A DNA stretch of 5,621 nt from positions 1 through 5,621 of the forward strand of contig JAIRRL010000113.1 of assembly GCA_031255985.1 (NCBI GenBank), given 5' to 3'. Origin of the DNA: Gracilibacteraceae bacterium. Its GTDB lineage: Bacteria > Bacillota > Desulfitobacteriia > Desulfitobacteriales > Syntrophobotulaceae. The notes under the pieces are model-generated. The model worked only from the letters and a program-made list of their open reading frames with translations, ran no database searches and was not told the DNA's origin. Position 1 is the first letter of the stretch. Each line of letters starts with the position of its first letter. Below are positions 1-5,621 of this stretch, piece after piece. Made by a program: the position numbers and the translations under genes.

Positions 1-440
1 AGGCTACCCAGATGAATTTATGCAAGGAATGCGCGCAGCAGTATCATAGCGCGAAGATATTTCCCGGCCTGATCTCGGATTTCATGCAGGCGCTGTTTGC
101 CCTGAAAGGGGCGCCGGTCGGCCAGCAGGCGGCCTCGCGTTGTCCGGTTTGCGGCTTAACTTACGCCCAGATTCAAAAAGCGGGCCGGGTGGGCTGTCAT
201 CATTGTTATGAAACATTCGAGCCGCAAATGAATTTTCTGCTGCGCCGTATGCACGGCGGCAGCCGCCATGTAGGCAAAGTCCCCCGCCGCGGCGGCAGCT
301 GCATCCGCCGCCAGAACGAGATGAGATCGCTCAAGGCGGAACTGCAGGAACTGGTGGAGCGGGAGGCGTTTGAGGAAGCGGCGGTGCTGCGCGATCGTAT
401 CCGGGAAATGGAAGCGGTGCGGGGAGGCGAGAGCGAATGA
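1..440 (+). CDS. mcsA: McsA, activator of protein-arginine kinase (5' truncated by window edge)
   Basis: McsA is a cytoplasmic zinc-binding partner that activates the McsB arginine kinase and acts as its adaptor towards ClpC. Counting from the Met at base 12, there is a CKEC knuckle (C4, C7), a second zinc site with C44/C47 and C62/C65, the RHVGKVPRR segment (about 86-93) typical of the family, and a C-terminal UVR motif (about 103-137, VEREAFEEAAVLRDRI). The frame stays open to the left edge, and the preceding codons (Ala-Thr-Gln) fit the usual 'x-T-x-M-x-L-C-x-x-C' context of McsA. The Met at 12 is therefore probably internal, and the true start with the first CxxC of zinc finger 1 lies upstream. 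Family members are usually about 165-185 residues, so roughly 25-40 residues are missing. The TGA stop at 438-440 overlaps the mcsB start. Identity is confident; the start is outside the window. Confidence 0.93.
   Translation, partial: ATQMNLCKECAQQYHSAKIFPGLISDFMQALFALKGAPVGQQAASRCPVCGLTYAQIQKAGRVGCHHCYETFEPQMNFLLRRMHGGSRHVGKVPRRGGSCIRRQNEMRSLKAELQELVEREAFEEAAVLRDRIREMEAVRGGESE
421..439 (+). promoter_or_regulatory. mcsB ribosome binding site inside the mcsA end
   Basis: GGGGAGG (421-427) lies 9 bases before the ATG at 437-439, inside the last mcsA codons. Together with the ATGA start/stop overlap it supports this mcsB start and implies translational coupling of the kinase to its activator. 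Confidence 0.7.
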
Positions 441-1486
441 GCATAACTGAAATATTGGCGCAGACAAGCCATTGGCTGACGGCGCAAAACCGGCATCCGA
501 TCGTTTTAAGCACAAGAGTGCGCCTGGCGCGCAATTTGGCCGACCGCCCCTTTCCGCTGGCTTTGAAGCCGGAAGCGGCGGAACAAACCGAGACGGAGAT
601 AGCCGCCGTGCTGGAAACGGTGGATCTGGAAGGATGCTCCCTCCGGTATTTGCCTTTGCGCAATGTGAGCGATATGGAGAAATTAGCTCTGGTGGAACGG
701 CATCTGATCAGCCCGGCGCTGGCGTCGCTTGGCGTCGGGCGGGGCGTGGCTCTTTCGCCGGAACACCGCCTGGCGGTCATGGTCAACGAGGAAGACCATA
801 TCCGCCTGCAGGTCATTTTGCCCGGCAGCGCCTTACAGGAAGCTTTTCAATTATCGGATAAACTGGACGACGCTCTGGAAGCAAAACTTGATTTTGCTTT
901 TCGGGAACGGTACGGCTATTTGACCTCCTGTCCGACGAACGTCGGCACCGGTATGCGCGTTTCCGCCATGATGCATCTGCCGGCGCTGGTCATGACTAAA
1001 CAAACGCAGCAAGTGTTAAGCGCCCTGGCGCCGCTCGGTTTAGCCATCCGCGGCTTGTACGGCGAAGGCTCCAAAGCCTGGGGAAATATTTTCCAGATAT
1101 CCAACCAGGTGACGCTCGGCAAGTCGGAGGAAGACACCTTGGCCAACATCGAGGCGGTGACGGAACAAATATGCGAACTGGAAAATCAGGCGCGGCAAAT
1201 GATGCTCGCCAACCGCGGCGTTCTTGAGGATAAGGTGTGGCGCGCCCGCGGCATTTTGAGCAGCGCCCGGATCATGCCGGTGGAGGAAGCGTTTCGCCTG
1301 GTTTCCGAGGACAGGCTTGGCGTTGACCTGGGATTTTTGCCGCCCCGGCGGGAGGAGAGTTTTGCCGCTTTGCTCCTGAATCTGCTGCCGGCCGGCTTGC
1401 GGTACAGGCGCGGGGAAGAAATGACGGAAGAACAGTTAAATGTGGCCAGGGCGGATTATTTACGCGCGGCCGTCGGAGAAGAATAA
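437..1486 (+). CDS. mcsB: McsB, protein-arginine kinase
   Basis: This cytoplasmic ATP:protein-arginine phosphotransferase is related to guanido (creatine/arginine) kinases. It marks proteins, including in Bacillus the repressor CtsR and misfolded substrates, for ClpCP degradation. The 349 residues are close to the usual 350-365. Visible motifs are the nucleotide-binding arginine cluster STRVRLARN (25-33), the catalytic NEED (117-120) followed by HIRLQ, the active-site cysteine in CPTNVGTGMR (165-174) and the GEGSKAWGNIFQISNQ block (209-224). The C-terminal helical region holds LNVARA (334-339) where the known phospho-arginine receptor motif RDxxRA is expected; the first Arg and the Asp appear replaced. 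The start at 437 has a good Shine-Dalgarno sequence and the overlap with mcsA. The catalytic domain looks intact, so activity is expected; altered allosteric control is an inference. Confidence 0.97.
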   Translation: MSITEILAQTSHWLTAQNRHPIVLSTRVRLARNLADRPFPLALKPEAAEQTETEIAAVLETVDLEGCSLRYLPLRNVSDMEKLALVERHLISPALASLGVGRGVALSPEHRLAVMVNEEDHIRLQVILPGSALQEAFQLSDKLDDALEAKLDFAFRERYGYLTSCPTNVGTGMRVSAMMHLPALVMTKQTQQVLSALAPLGLAIRGLYGEGSKAWGNIFQISNQVTLGKSEEDTLANIEAVTEQICELENQARQMMLANRGVLEDKVWRARGILSSARIMPVEEAFRLVSEDRLGVDLGFLPPRREESFAALLLNLLPAGLRYRRGEEMTEEQLNVARADYLRAAVGEE

Positions 1487-1498
1487 GGAGATAATATG
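1485..1498 (+). promoter_or_regulatory. clpC ribosome binding site
   Basis: AAGGAG (1485-1490) overlaps the last two bases of the mcsB TAA stop and sits 5 bases before the clpC ATG at 1496-1498. It is the most canonical ribosome binding site in the window and fixes the clpC start. The gap between mcsB and clpC is only 9 bases, with no room for a promoter. Confidence 0.8.
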
Positions 1499-4024
1499 CC
1501 GGAAAATTTTACCAAAAACGCCCAGAAAGTGGTGGGCATAGCGGAAAGCATAGCCCAGAAAATGGGGCATCCAGTCATTGGGACTGAACATCTCCTGTTA
1601 GCGCTGCTGGAAGAAGGAGAATGTATCGCCGCTCAGGCCCTGCGCGCCCTCAACGCTGAGCCGGCGAAGATCAGGCAGCGGATATCGAGCATCGTCGGCA
1701 AAGGCGAAGCCCATAAAGGCCCGGTCGCCCCGTCGCCGCGCATGAAGCGGGTTGTGCAGATAGCGGTGGAAGAAGCGCAGCGGCAAGGGTTGAATTATGT
1801 CGGCACGGAACATTTGCTGCTCGGCGTCCTGATCGAAGGAGAAGGGGTGGCGGCCCGTATTCTGTCCGATTTAAAAATCAACCCGGAAAAACTGTGGGAG
1901 CAGGTTATGCGCATCATGGGCGGAGAAATCGAGGGACCGCCCCCGACGCTGGGCGCCGGCTCTTATGGCGGCCGCTCCGCTTCTTTTGGCAATACGCCCG
2001 CTTTGAACGAGTTCGCCCGCGATCTGACGGTTTTAGCCGAGGAGCGCAAACTTGACCCGGTAATCGGCCGTCAGGCTGAAATAGAGCGGGTTATCCAGGT
2101 TTTGAGCCGGAGAACCAAAAACAATCCCGTGTTGATCGGCGAGCCGGGCGTCGGCAAAACCGCTATCGTAGAGGGGCTGGCCCAGCGCGTCATTGACGGC
2201 GACGTGCCGGAAATTCTGCTGGATCGGCGGGTGCTGGCGCTTGATCTCTCCGGTATCGTGGCCGGCACGAAATACCGGGGAGAATTTGAGGAACGGATGA
2301 AACGTGTACTGGAAGAAATCCGCTCCGCCAACAACATTATTATTTTCATTGACGAACTGCATACGCTAATCGGCGCCGGCGCGGCGGAAGGAGCGATCGA
2401 CGCGGCCAATATCCTCAAACCCGCCCTGGCGCGCGGGGAAATTCAGTGCGTCGGCGCTACGACGCTGGACGAATATCGCAAGCATATTGAAAAAGACGCG
2501 GCGCTGGAACGGCGTTTTCAGCCGATCAACGTGGGAGAGCCGACGGAAGGGGAGGCGATAGCCATCCTCACCGGCTTGCGCGACCGCTATGAGGCCCATC
2601 ACCGGGTGCAAATAACAGACGAAGCTATCACCGCGGCTGTGCGAATGGCCATTCGCTATATTTCCGACCGTTTCCTCCCGGACAAGGCCATCGACCTGAT
2701 CGACGAAGCGGCCTCAAGAGTGCGCATGAAAAGCCTGACGACGCCGGAAGGATTAAAGGAAATGGAGGACGAAGCGGACAGGCTGAAAAAGGAGAAGGAA
2801 GACGCAGTCAAGCGGCAGGAGTTTGAAAACGCCGCTTCCATCCGCGACGCGGAACAAAAGCTGCGGGTTCAGATCGCCGATTTACGCGGCGGCTGGGAAA
2901 CCAGCCGGGAAAAAGACCAGCTTGTCGTCGGCCCCGGCGATATAGCCGAGATAGTTTCCCGCTGGACAGGCGTACCTGTCGCCCGCTTGGAGGAAACGGA
3001 AAGCGCCCGCCTGCTCAAGCTGGAAAACACCCTGGAGGAGCGCGTCGTCGGCCAAAACGAGGCGGTCAGCGCCGTCGCCAGAGCCATCCGCCGCGCCCGC
3101 TCCGGCCTGAAAGACCCCAAACGGCCTATCGGTTCCTTTGTTTTTCTGGGGCCGACCGGCGTGGGCAAGACCCAACTGGCCAAGACTTTGGCGGAAGCCA
3201 TGTTCGGCAGCGAGGCGGCGATTGTGCGCATTGATATGTCCGAGTACATGGAGAAACACGCTGTTTCCCGTATGGTCGGCTCTCCCCCCGGTTATATCGG
3301 TCACGACGACGGGGGCCAGCTTACGGAAATAGTCCGGCGCAAGCCTTACAGCGTTATTTTGTTCGATGAGATAGAAAAAGCGCATCCCGACGTTTTTAAC
3401 ATTCTGCTCCAAGTTCTGGAAGACGGCAGACTGACGGATTCCCGCGGCCGGGCGGTGGATTTTCGCAATACGGTACTCATCATGACTTCGAATATCGGAG
3501 CGACCCAATTGAAAAAAGAGGCGCTCGGTTTTACGGCCGCGCGGGATGCAAAAAGCGACCACAAGGCCATGAGTTCCACCATCATGGATGAAGTGAAACG
3601 AACTTTTAAACCGGAGTTTTTAAACCGGATAGATGAAATCGTCGTTTTCCGCCAGTTGAACGACGAGGATCTGAAAGCCGTCGCCCGCATCCTCTTCCGG
3701 GAAGTGAGCGATCGCACGTCAGAGCAGGGCTTTACCCTCTCGGCGACGGATCAGGCGCTCGCCTATATCATCCGGGAAGGCGGCGACCTGACCTACGGCG
3801 CCCGGCCGTTGCGCCGCGCGATCCAGAAAATGGTGGAGGATCCGCTTTCAGAAAAAATTCTGAGCGGAGAGTTTACCCTCGGCGACACGCTGGAGGTAAA
3901 CTTCAGTGAGAAAGAGAACTCTCTTATTTTTACAAAAATTGACAAACAGGAAGAGACAGAAAATCAAGAAAATCAAGAAAATCAAGGAAATCGAGAAGAA
4001 ACAGAAAATTCCGGAACAGAGTAA
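1496..4024 (+). CDS. clpC: ClpC, Hsp100 AAA+ unfoldase of the ClpCP protease
   Basis: This hexameric ATP-driven unfoldase threads substrates into ClpP. Domain order over 842 residues: two Clp_N repeats (about 1-142) with TEHLLL motifs whose Glu31 and Glu105 align with glutamates that contact phospho-arginine in B. subtilis ClpC; AAA1 with Walker A GEPGVGKT (215-222), pore loop KYRG (259-262), Walker B IIIFIDE (281-287) and ALERR (336-340); a short M-domain with a UVR motif (about 430-456) that keeps Phe443, matching the B. subtilis Phe436 used in MecA control; AAA2 with Walker A GPTGVGKT (552-559), GSPPGYIG (595-602), Walker B ILFDE (621-625), FLNRIDE (708-714) and sensor-2 GAR (768-770). The LGF loop (677-679) is the ClpP-docking tripeptide, so partnership with ClpP is expected. 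The M-domain length excludes ClpB. The last 25 residues are an unusual Glu/Asn/Gln-rich tail. The stop shares one base with the radA start. Confidence 0.98.
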   Translation: MPENFTKNAQKVVGIAESIAQKMGHPVIGTEHLLLALLEEGECIAAQALRALNAEPAKIRQRISSIVGKGEAHKGPVAPSPRMKRVVQIAVEEAQRQGLNYVGTEHLLLGVLIEGEGVAARILSDLKINPEKLWEQVMRIMGGEIEGPPPTLGAGSYGGRSASFGNTPALNEFARDLTVLAEERKLDPVIGRQAEIERVIQVLSRRTKNNPVLIGEPGVGKTAIVEGLAQRVIDGDVPEILLDRRVLALDLSGIVAGTKYRGEFEERMKRVLEEIRSANNIIIFIDELHTLIGAGAAEGAIDAANILKPALARGEIQCVGATTLDEYRKHIEKDAALERRFQPINVGEPTEGEAIAILTGLRDRYEAHHRVQITDEAITAAVRMAIRYISDRFLPDKAIDLIDEAASRVRMKSLTTPEGLKEMEDEADRLKKEKEDAVKRQEFENAASIRDAEQKLRVQIADLRGGWETSREKDQLVVGPGDIAEIVSRWTGVPVARLEETESARLLKLENTLEERVVGQNEAVSAVARAIRRARSGLKDPKRPIGSFVFLGPTGVGKTQLAKTLAEAMFGSEAAIVRIDMSEYMEKHAVSRMVGSPPGYIGHDDGGQLTEIVRRKPYSVILFDEIEKAHPDVFNILLQVLEDGRLTDSRGRAVDFRNTVLIMTSNIGATQLKKEALGFTAARDAKSDHKAMSSTIMDEVKRTFKPEFLNRIDEIVVFRQLNDEDLKAVARILFREVSDRTSEQGFTLSATDQALAYIIREGGDLTYGARPLRRAIQKMVEDPLSEKILSGEFTLGDTLEVNFSEKENSLIFTKIDKQEETENQENQENQGNREETENSGTE
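3961..3996 (+). repeat. 9-base tandem repeat coding a Glu-Asn-Gln tail in ClpC
   Basis: Four consecutive 9-base units are seen: AAATCAAGA twice, then AAATCAAGG and AAATCGAGA. The unit is a multiple of three and stays in frame, giving [12 protein letters not shown] (residues 822-833) in the ClpC C-terminal tail. The flanks (AGAGACAGA before, AGAAACAGA after) are similarly purine-rich. The patch is much more A-rich than the surrounding GC-rich coding sequence, which suggests recent growth by strand slippage in a region under little constraint. Confidence 0.85.
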
Positions 4025-4026
4025 TG
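4011..4026 (+). promoter_or_regulatory. radA start region, TAATG coupling with weak ribosome binding site
   Basis: The clpC stop TAA (4022-4024) and the radA ATG (4024-4026) share an A. Upstream there is only a weak GGA core (4013-4015, about 8 bases before the ATG). Initiation therefore probably depends on ribosomes finishing clpC (termination-reinitiation). This is an inference from spacing. Confidence 0.5.
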
Positions 4027-5376
4027 GCCAAAGAAAAAACTGTGTATGTCTGCGGTGAATGTGGGCGCGAAAGTCATCGCTGGCAGGGAAAATGCCCGGC
4101 GTGCGGAGCTTGGAACACTTTAGCCCCTTTCACCGCGCCCTCCGGCCGCCGATCGGGGGGAAGCGGAACGCGCGCGGGGGGAGCGGCGCGGCCTATACCG
4201 CTTCCCGCTGTCGCCATGGAAGAGCGAGAACGGATTCCCAGCGGCAGCCCCGAATTGGATCGCGTTCTGGGCGGTGGTTTTCTGCCCGGTTCCTTTCTGT
4301 TACTTAGCGGCGATCCCGGCATCGGCAAATCAACTCTGATCTTGCAGACGGCGGCTTTTTTGGCGCGAAGCAAAAAAATACTCTATGTATCGGGAGAAGA
4401 ATCAGCGCGCCAGATCCGGCTGCGGGCGGAGCGGCTGGGACTGGGCGGCGCTGATTTCCATATTTATACAGAAACCGCCTTCCGCCTGATACGGGAGCAA
4501 ACGCTGGCCGGAGGCTATGGGGCGGTATTTGTGGATTCAATTCAGACGGTTTTTGTCGAAACGCTGGATTCGGCGCCGGGCGGCGTCGGGCAGGTGCGGG
4601 AGAGCGCGGCGGCTTTTCTGCAATTGGCAAAAGAAAATGAAATCATCGTGTTTCTTGTGGGCCATGTGACCAAAGACGGCGCCGTGGCCGGGCCGCGCCT
4701 GCTGGAGCATATGGTGGACGCCGTTATATCGTTTGAAGGGGACAATCGCCATATGTACCGTTTGCTGCGGGCGGTAAAAAACCGTTTTGGCCCGGCGGGC
4801 GAGATCGGCGTTTTTGAAATGTGCGGCGACGGTTTGCGGGAAGTGGAAAATCCCTCCGCCCTTTTTATCGGGGAGAGCGCGCGGCCGGCCCCCGGTTCCG
4901 CCGTGGCGGTAACGATGGAGGGTACGCGCCCGCTCCTGCTTGAGGTGCAGGCCCTGATTACAGCCGGCGGCTATCCGCCCCGCCGCACGGTGAACGGCAT
5001 GGATTATCACCGCCTGCTCATGCTGCTGGCGGTGCTGGACAAGCGCAACAAAGCGGTTTTTCAAGGCAAAGACGTTTTTATCAATATCGCCGGCGGTCTC
5101 AGCATCGATGAACCGGCGGCGGATCTGGCGGTGGCGGCGGCCTTGTTTTCGGGGTTGCGGGACGCGGCGCTGGAACCGGCGGCTTTCATCGGGGAAATCG
5201 GTCTGACCGGCGAAGTGCGCGGCGTCCCGCATCTGGCGGCCCGCGTCCGGGAAGCGGCCAAATTCGGCTTCCGGTCATGCGTCATCCCGCCGGCGGGGCG
5301 GGGAGAGATAGAATTTGACGGCATTAAAGCCTATGAAGTAAGCGACGTCGGGGAATTGATCTCGCTTCTCAGTTAG
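4024..5376 (+). CDS. radA: RadA (Sms), DNA repair and recombination ATPase
   Basis: RadA is a RecA-like hexameric motor that promotes branch migration during homologous recombination and repair. All family elements are present in 450 residues, the normal length is about 450-460: an N-terminal C4 zinc finger (C10, C13, C24, C27, with [14 protein letters not shown]), a Gly/Arg-rich linker (about 38-58), the RecA-like domain with Walker A GDPGIGKS (96-103), the SGEES segment (123-127) and Walker B VFVDS (168-172), the RadA-specific KNRFG motif (252-256), and a C-terminal Lon-protease-like domain (about 275-450) with the [14 protein letters not shown] stretch (361-374). The start at 4024 places the zinc finger at the usual distance from the N-terminus and overlaps the clpC stop. 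It is the last + strand gene here and collides tail to tail with the ung remnant. Co-transcription with clpC matches the arrangement known in many Firmicutes. Confidence 0.97.
   Translation: MAKEKTVYVCGECGRESHRWQGKCPACGAWNTLAPFTAPSGRRSGGSGTRAGGAARPIPLPAVAMEERERIPSGSPELDRVLGGGFLPGSFLLLSGDPGIGKSTLILQTAAFLARSKKILYVSGEESARQIRLRAERLGLGGADFHIYTETAFRLIREQTLAGGYGAVFVDSIQTVFVETLDSAPGGVGQVRESAAAFLQLAKENEIIVFLVGHVTKDGAVAGPRLLEHMVDAVISFEGDNRHMYRLLRAVKNRFGPAGEIGVFEMCGDGLREVENPSALFIGESARPAPGSAVAVTMEGTRPLLLEVQALITAGGYPPRRTVNGMDYHRLLMLLAVLDKRNKAVFQGKDVFINIAGGLSIDEPAADLAVAAALFSGLRDAALEPAAFIGEIGLTGEVRGVPHLAARVREAAKFGFRSCVIPPAGRGEIEFDGIKAYEVSDVGELISLLS
5369..5376. other. Tail-to-tail overlap of radA and ung
   Basis: The radA stop TAG (5374-5376) lies inside the last ung codons, and the ung stop TGA (complement of 5369-5371) lies inside the last radA codons. 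The two frames overlap by 8 bases and leave no intergenic space. No strong hairpin with a T-run is seen between them, so any terminator for the clpC-radA transcript must lie within ung or beyond the window. Confidence 0.8.
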
Positions 5377-5621
5377 GGGCGGCGGGGATTTGCCAGTCGA
5401 TCGGCTCTTTGCCCCAATCGGTCAGGATCGCGTTAGTACGGGAAAAGGGTTTGCTGCCGAAAAAACCATATGCCGCCGAAAGCGGACTGGGGTGGGCCGA
5501 TTCAATCCCCGGGGGGCGGGCGCGGGTTATGAGCGCTTTTTACGCGCGCGCTTTCGGGCCCCTGTGATTCAAAACGACCGGTTCCTCTCTTTCGTTCAAT
5601 ACGCTGATCACCCGGTCGGTA
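5369..5621 (-). pseudogene. ung: Uracil-DNA glycosylase C-terminal part with in-frame stop (partial, right edge)
   Basis: Read on the - strand from base 5620, the frame gives TDRVISVLNEREEPVV, which matches the family-1 Ung segment before the LLWG motif. It continues to a TAA at 5540-5542. The same frame then resumes with KALIT, the uracil-binding HPSPLSA motif, [13 protein letters not shown] and the typical end KEPIDWQIP, stopping at TGA (5369-5371). The spacing before and after the TAA fits intact Ung, so the defect is nonsense rather than a frameshift. The conserved hydrophobic-LLWG stretch reads LNHRG, and a usually His-containing segment before HPSPLSA reads RARPPGI, so missense changes accompany the stop. 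A protein ending at the TAA would lack the catalytic His loop. Intact Ung removes uracil from DNA in base-excision repair. A dense patch of sequencing errors would look the same. Identity as ung is strong; pseudogene status is moderate. The N-terminal part lies beyond the window. Confidence 0.75.

Noticed and set aside
12..14. ATG at base 12 as the true start of mcsA.
   Set aside because: The frame is open to the left edge and the local context matches the interior of McsA zinc finger 1, whose first CxxC would be lost with this start. No Shine-Dalgarno sequence is visible in the 11 bases before it.
917..926. TTTGACC, resembling half of a CtsR operator (GGTCAAA) on the - strand.
   Set aside because: It is a single half-site in the middle of mcsB with no second heptamer at the required spacing. 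CtsR operators are direct repeats upstream of the operon.
2882..3562. Long open frame on the - strand (226 codons) opposite clpC.
   Set aside because: It lies opposite unmistakable ClpC coding sequence. Its translation shows no recognisable domain, and long antisense frames are expected in GC-rich genes.
3939..3967. Perfect TTGACA at 3939-3944 that could be the -35 of an internal promoter for radA.
   Set aside because: At 16-18 bases spacing the -10 candidates (AAATCA, AATCAA) match TATAAT poorly. The hexamer is coding sequence (Ile-Asp-Lys) in an A-rich patch where such matches arise by chance.
4537..5232. Long open frame on the - strand (231 codons) opposite radA.
   Set aside because: It is a shadow of the conserved radA frame in GC-rich DNA. 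The product is rich in His, Arg and Gln with no recognisable motif and no convincing ribosome binding site.
5520..5541. Possible intrinsic terminator for the + strand: GCGC (5520-5523) pairing with GCGC (5533-5536), followed by five T (5537-5541).
   Set aside because: The stem has only four firm base pairs with a 9-base loop, and it lies in the degraded ung coding region. It is too weak to call, although it could have become a terminator as ung decayed.

Overview
The window holds the 3' part of a classical Firmicutes (Bacillota) class III heat-shock locus. The order is mcsA (5' truncated by the window edge) - mcsB - clpC - radA, all on the + strand. The damaged 3' end of a convergent ung gene lies on the - strand at the right edge. 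The mcsA-mcsB-clpC-radA order, the presence of a protein-arginine kinase (McsB) and a ClpC-type rather than ClpA/ClpB-type unfoldase all point to a low-GC-lineage Gram-positive or a relative. The DNA itself is clearly GC-rich, which suggests a Negativicutes- or Clostridia-like member rather than a typical Bacillus. That placement is an inference, and the genus cannot be named from the sequence.

Layout. Bases 1-440 encode McsA from its first zinc knuckle to its UVR motif. Bases 437-1486 encode McsB and overlap mcsA by 4 bases (ATGA). Bases 1496-4024 encode ClpC, 9 bases after mcsB, with a good Shine-Dalgarno sequence overlapping the mcsB stop codon. The end of clpC carries a short A-rich 9-base tandem repeat coding for Glu-Asn-Gln units. 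Bases 4024-5376 encode RadA and share one base with the clpC stop (TAATG). From 5369 to the right edge the opposite strand reads as the C-terminus of uracil-DNA glycosylase, interrupted by an in-frame TAA. The radA and ung reading frames overlap tail to tail by 8 bases. No intergenic stretch exceeds about 10 bases, and no operon promoter, CtsR operator, RNA gene or mobile element is visible; the operon start, and probably ctsR, lies upstream of the window.

How the genes work together. McsB, activated by McsA, phosphorylates arginines on damaged or regulatory proteins. The N-domain of ClpC recognises phospho-arginine, and ClpC feeds these substrates to ClpP. All motifs for this are present: the McsB NEED and CPTN motifs, the ClpC N-domain TEH motifs, both Walker pairs, and an LGF ClpP-docking loop. 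RadA is a DNA-repair branch-migration ATPase often carried in the same operon.

This is mostly a conserved core locus, and I found no convincing undescribed system. The items most worth a second look are the disrupted ung end, the altered phospho-arginine docking motif in McsB (LNVARA where RDxxRA is expected) and the repeat-bearing ClpC tail.
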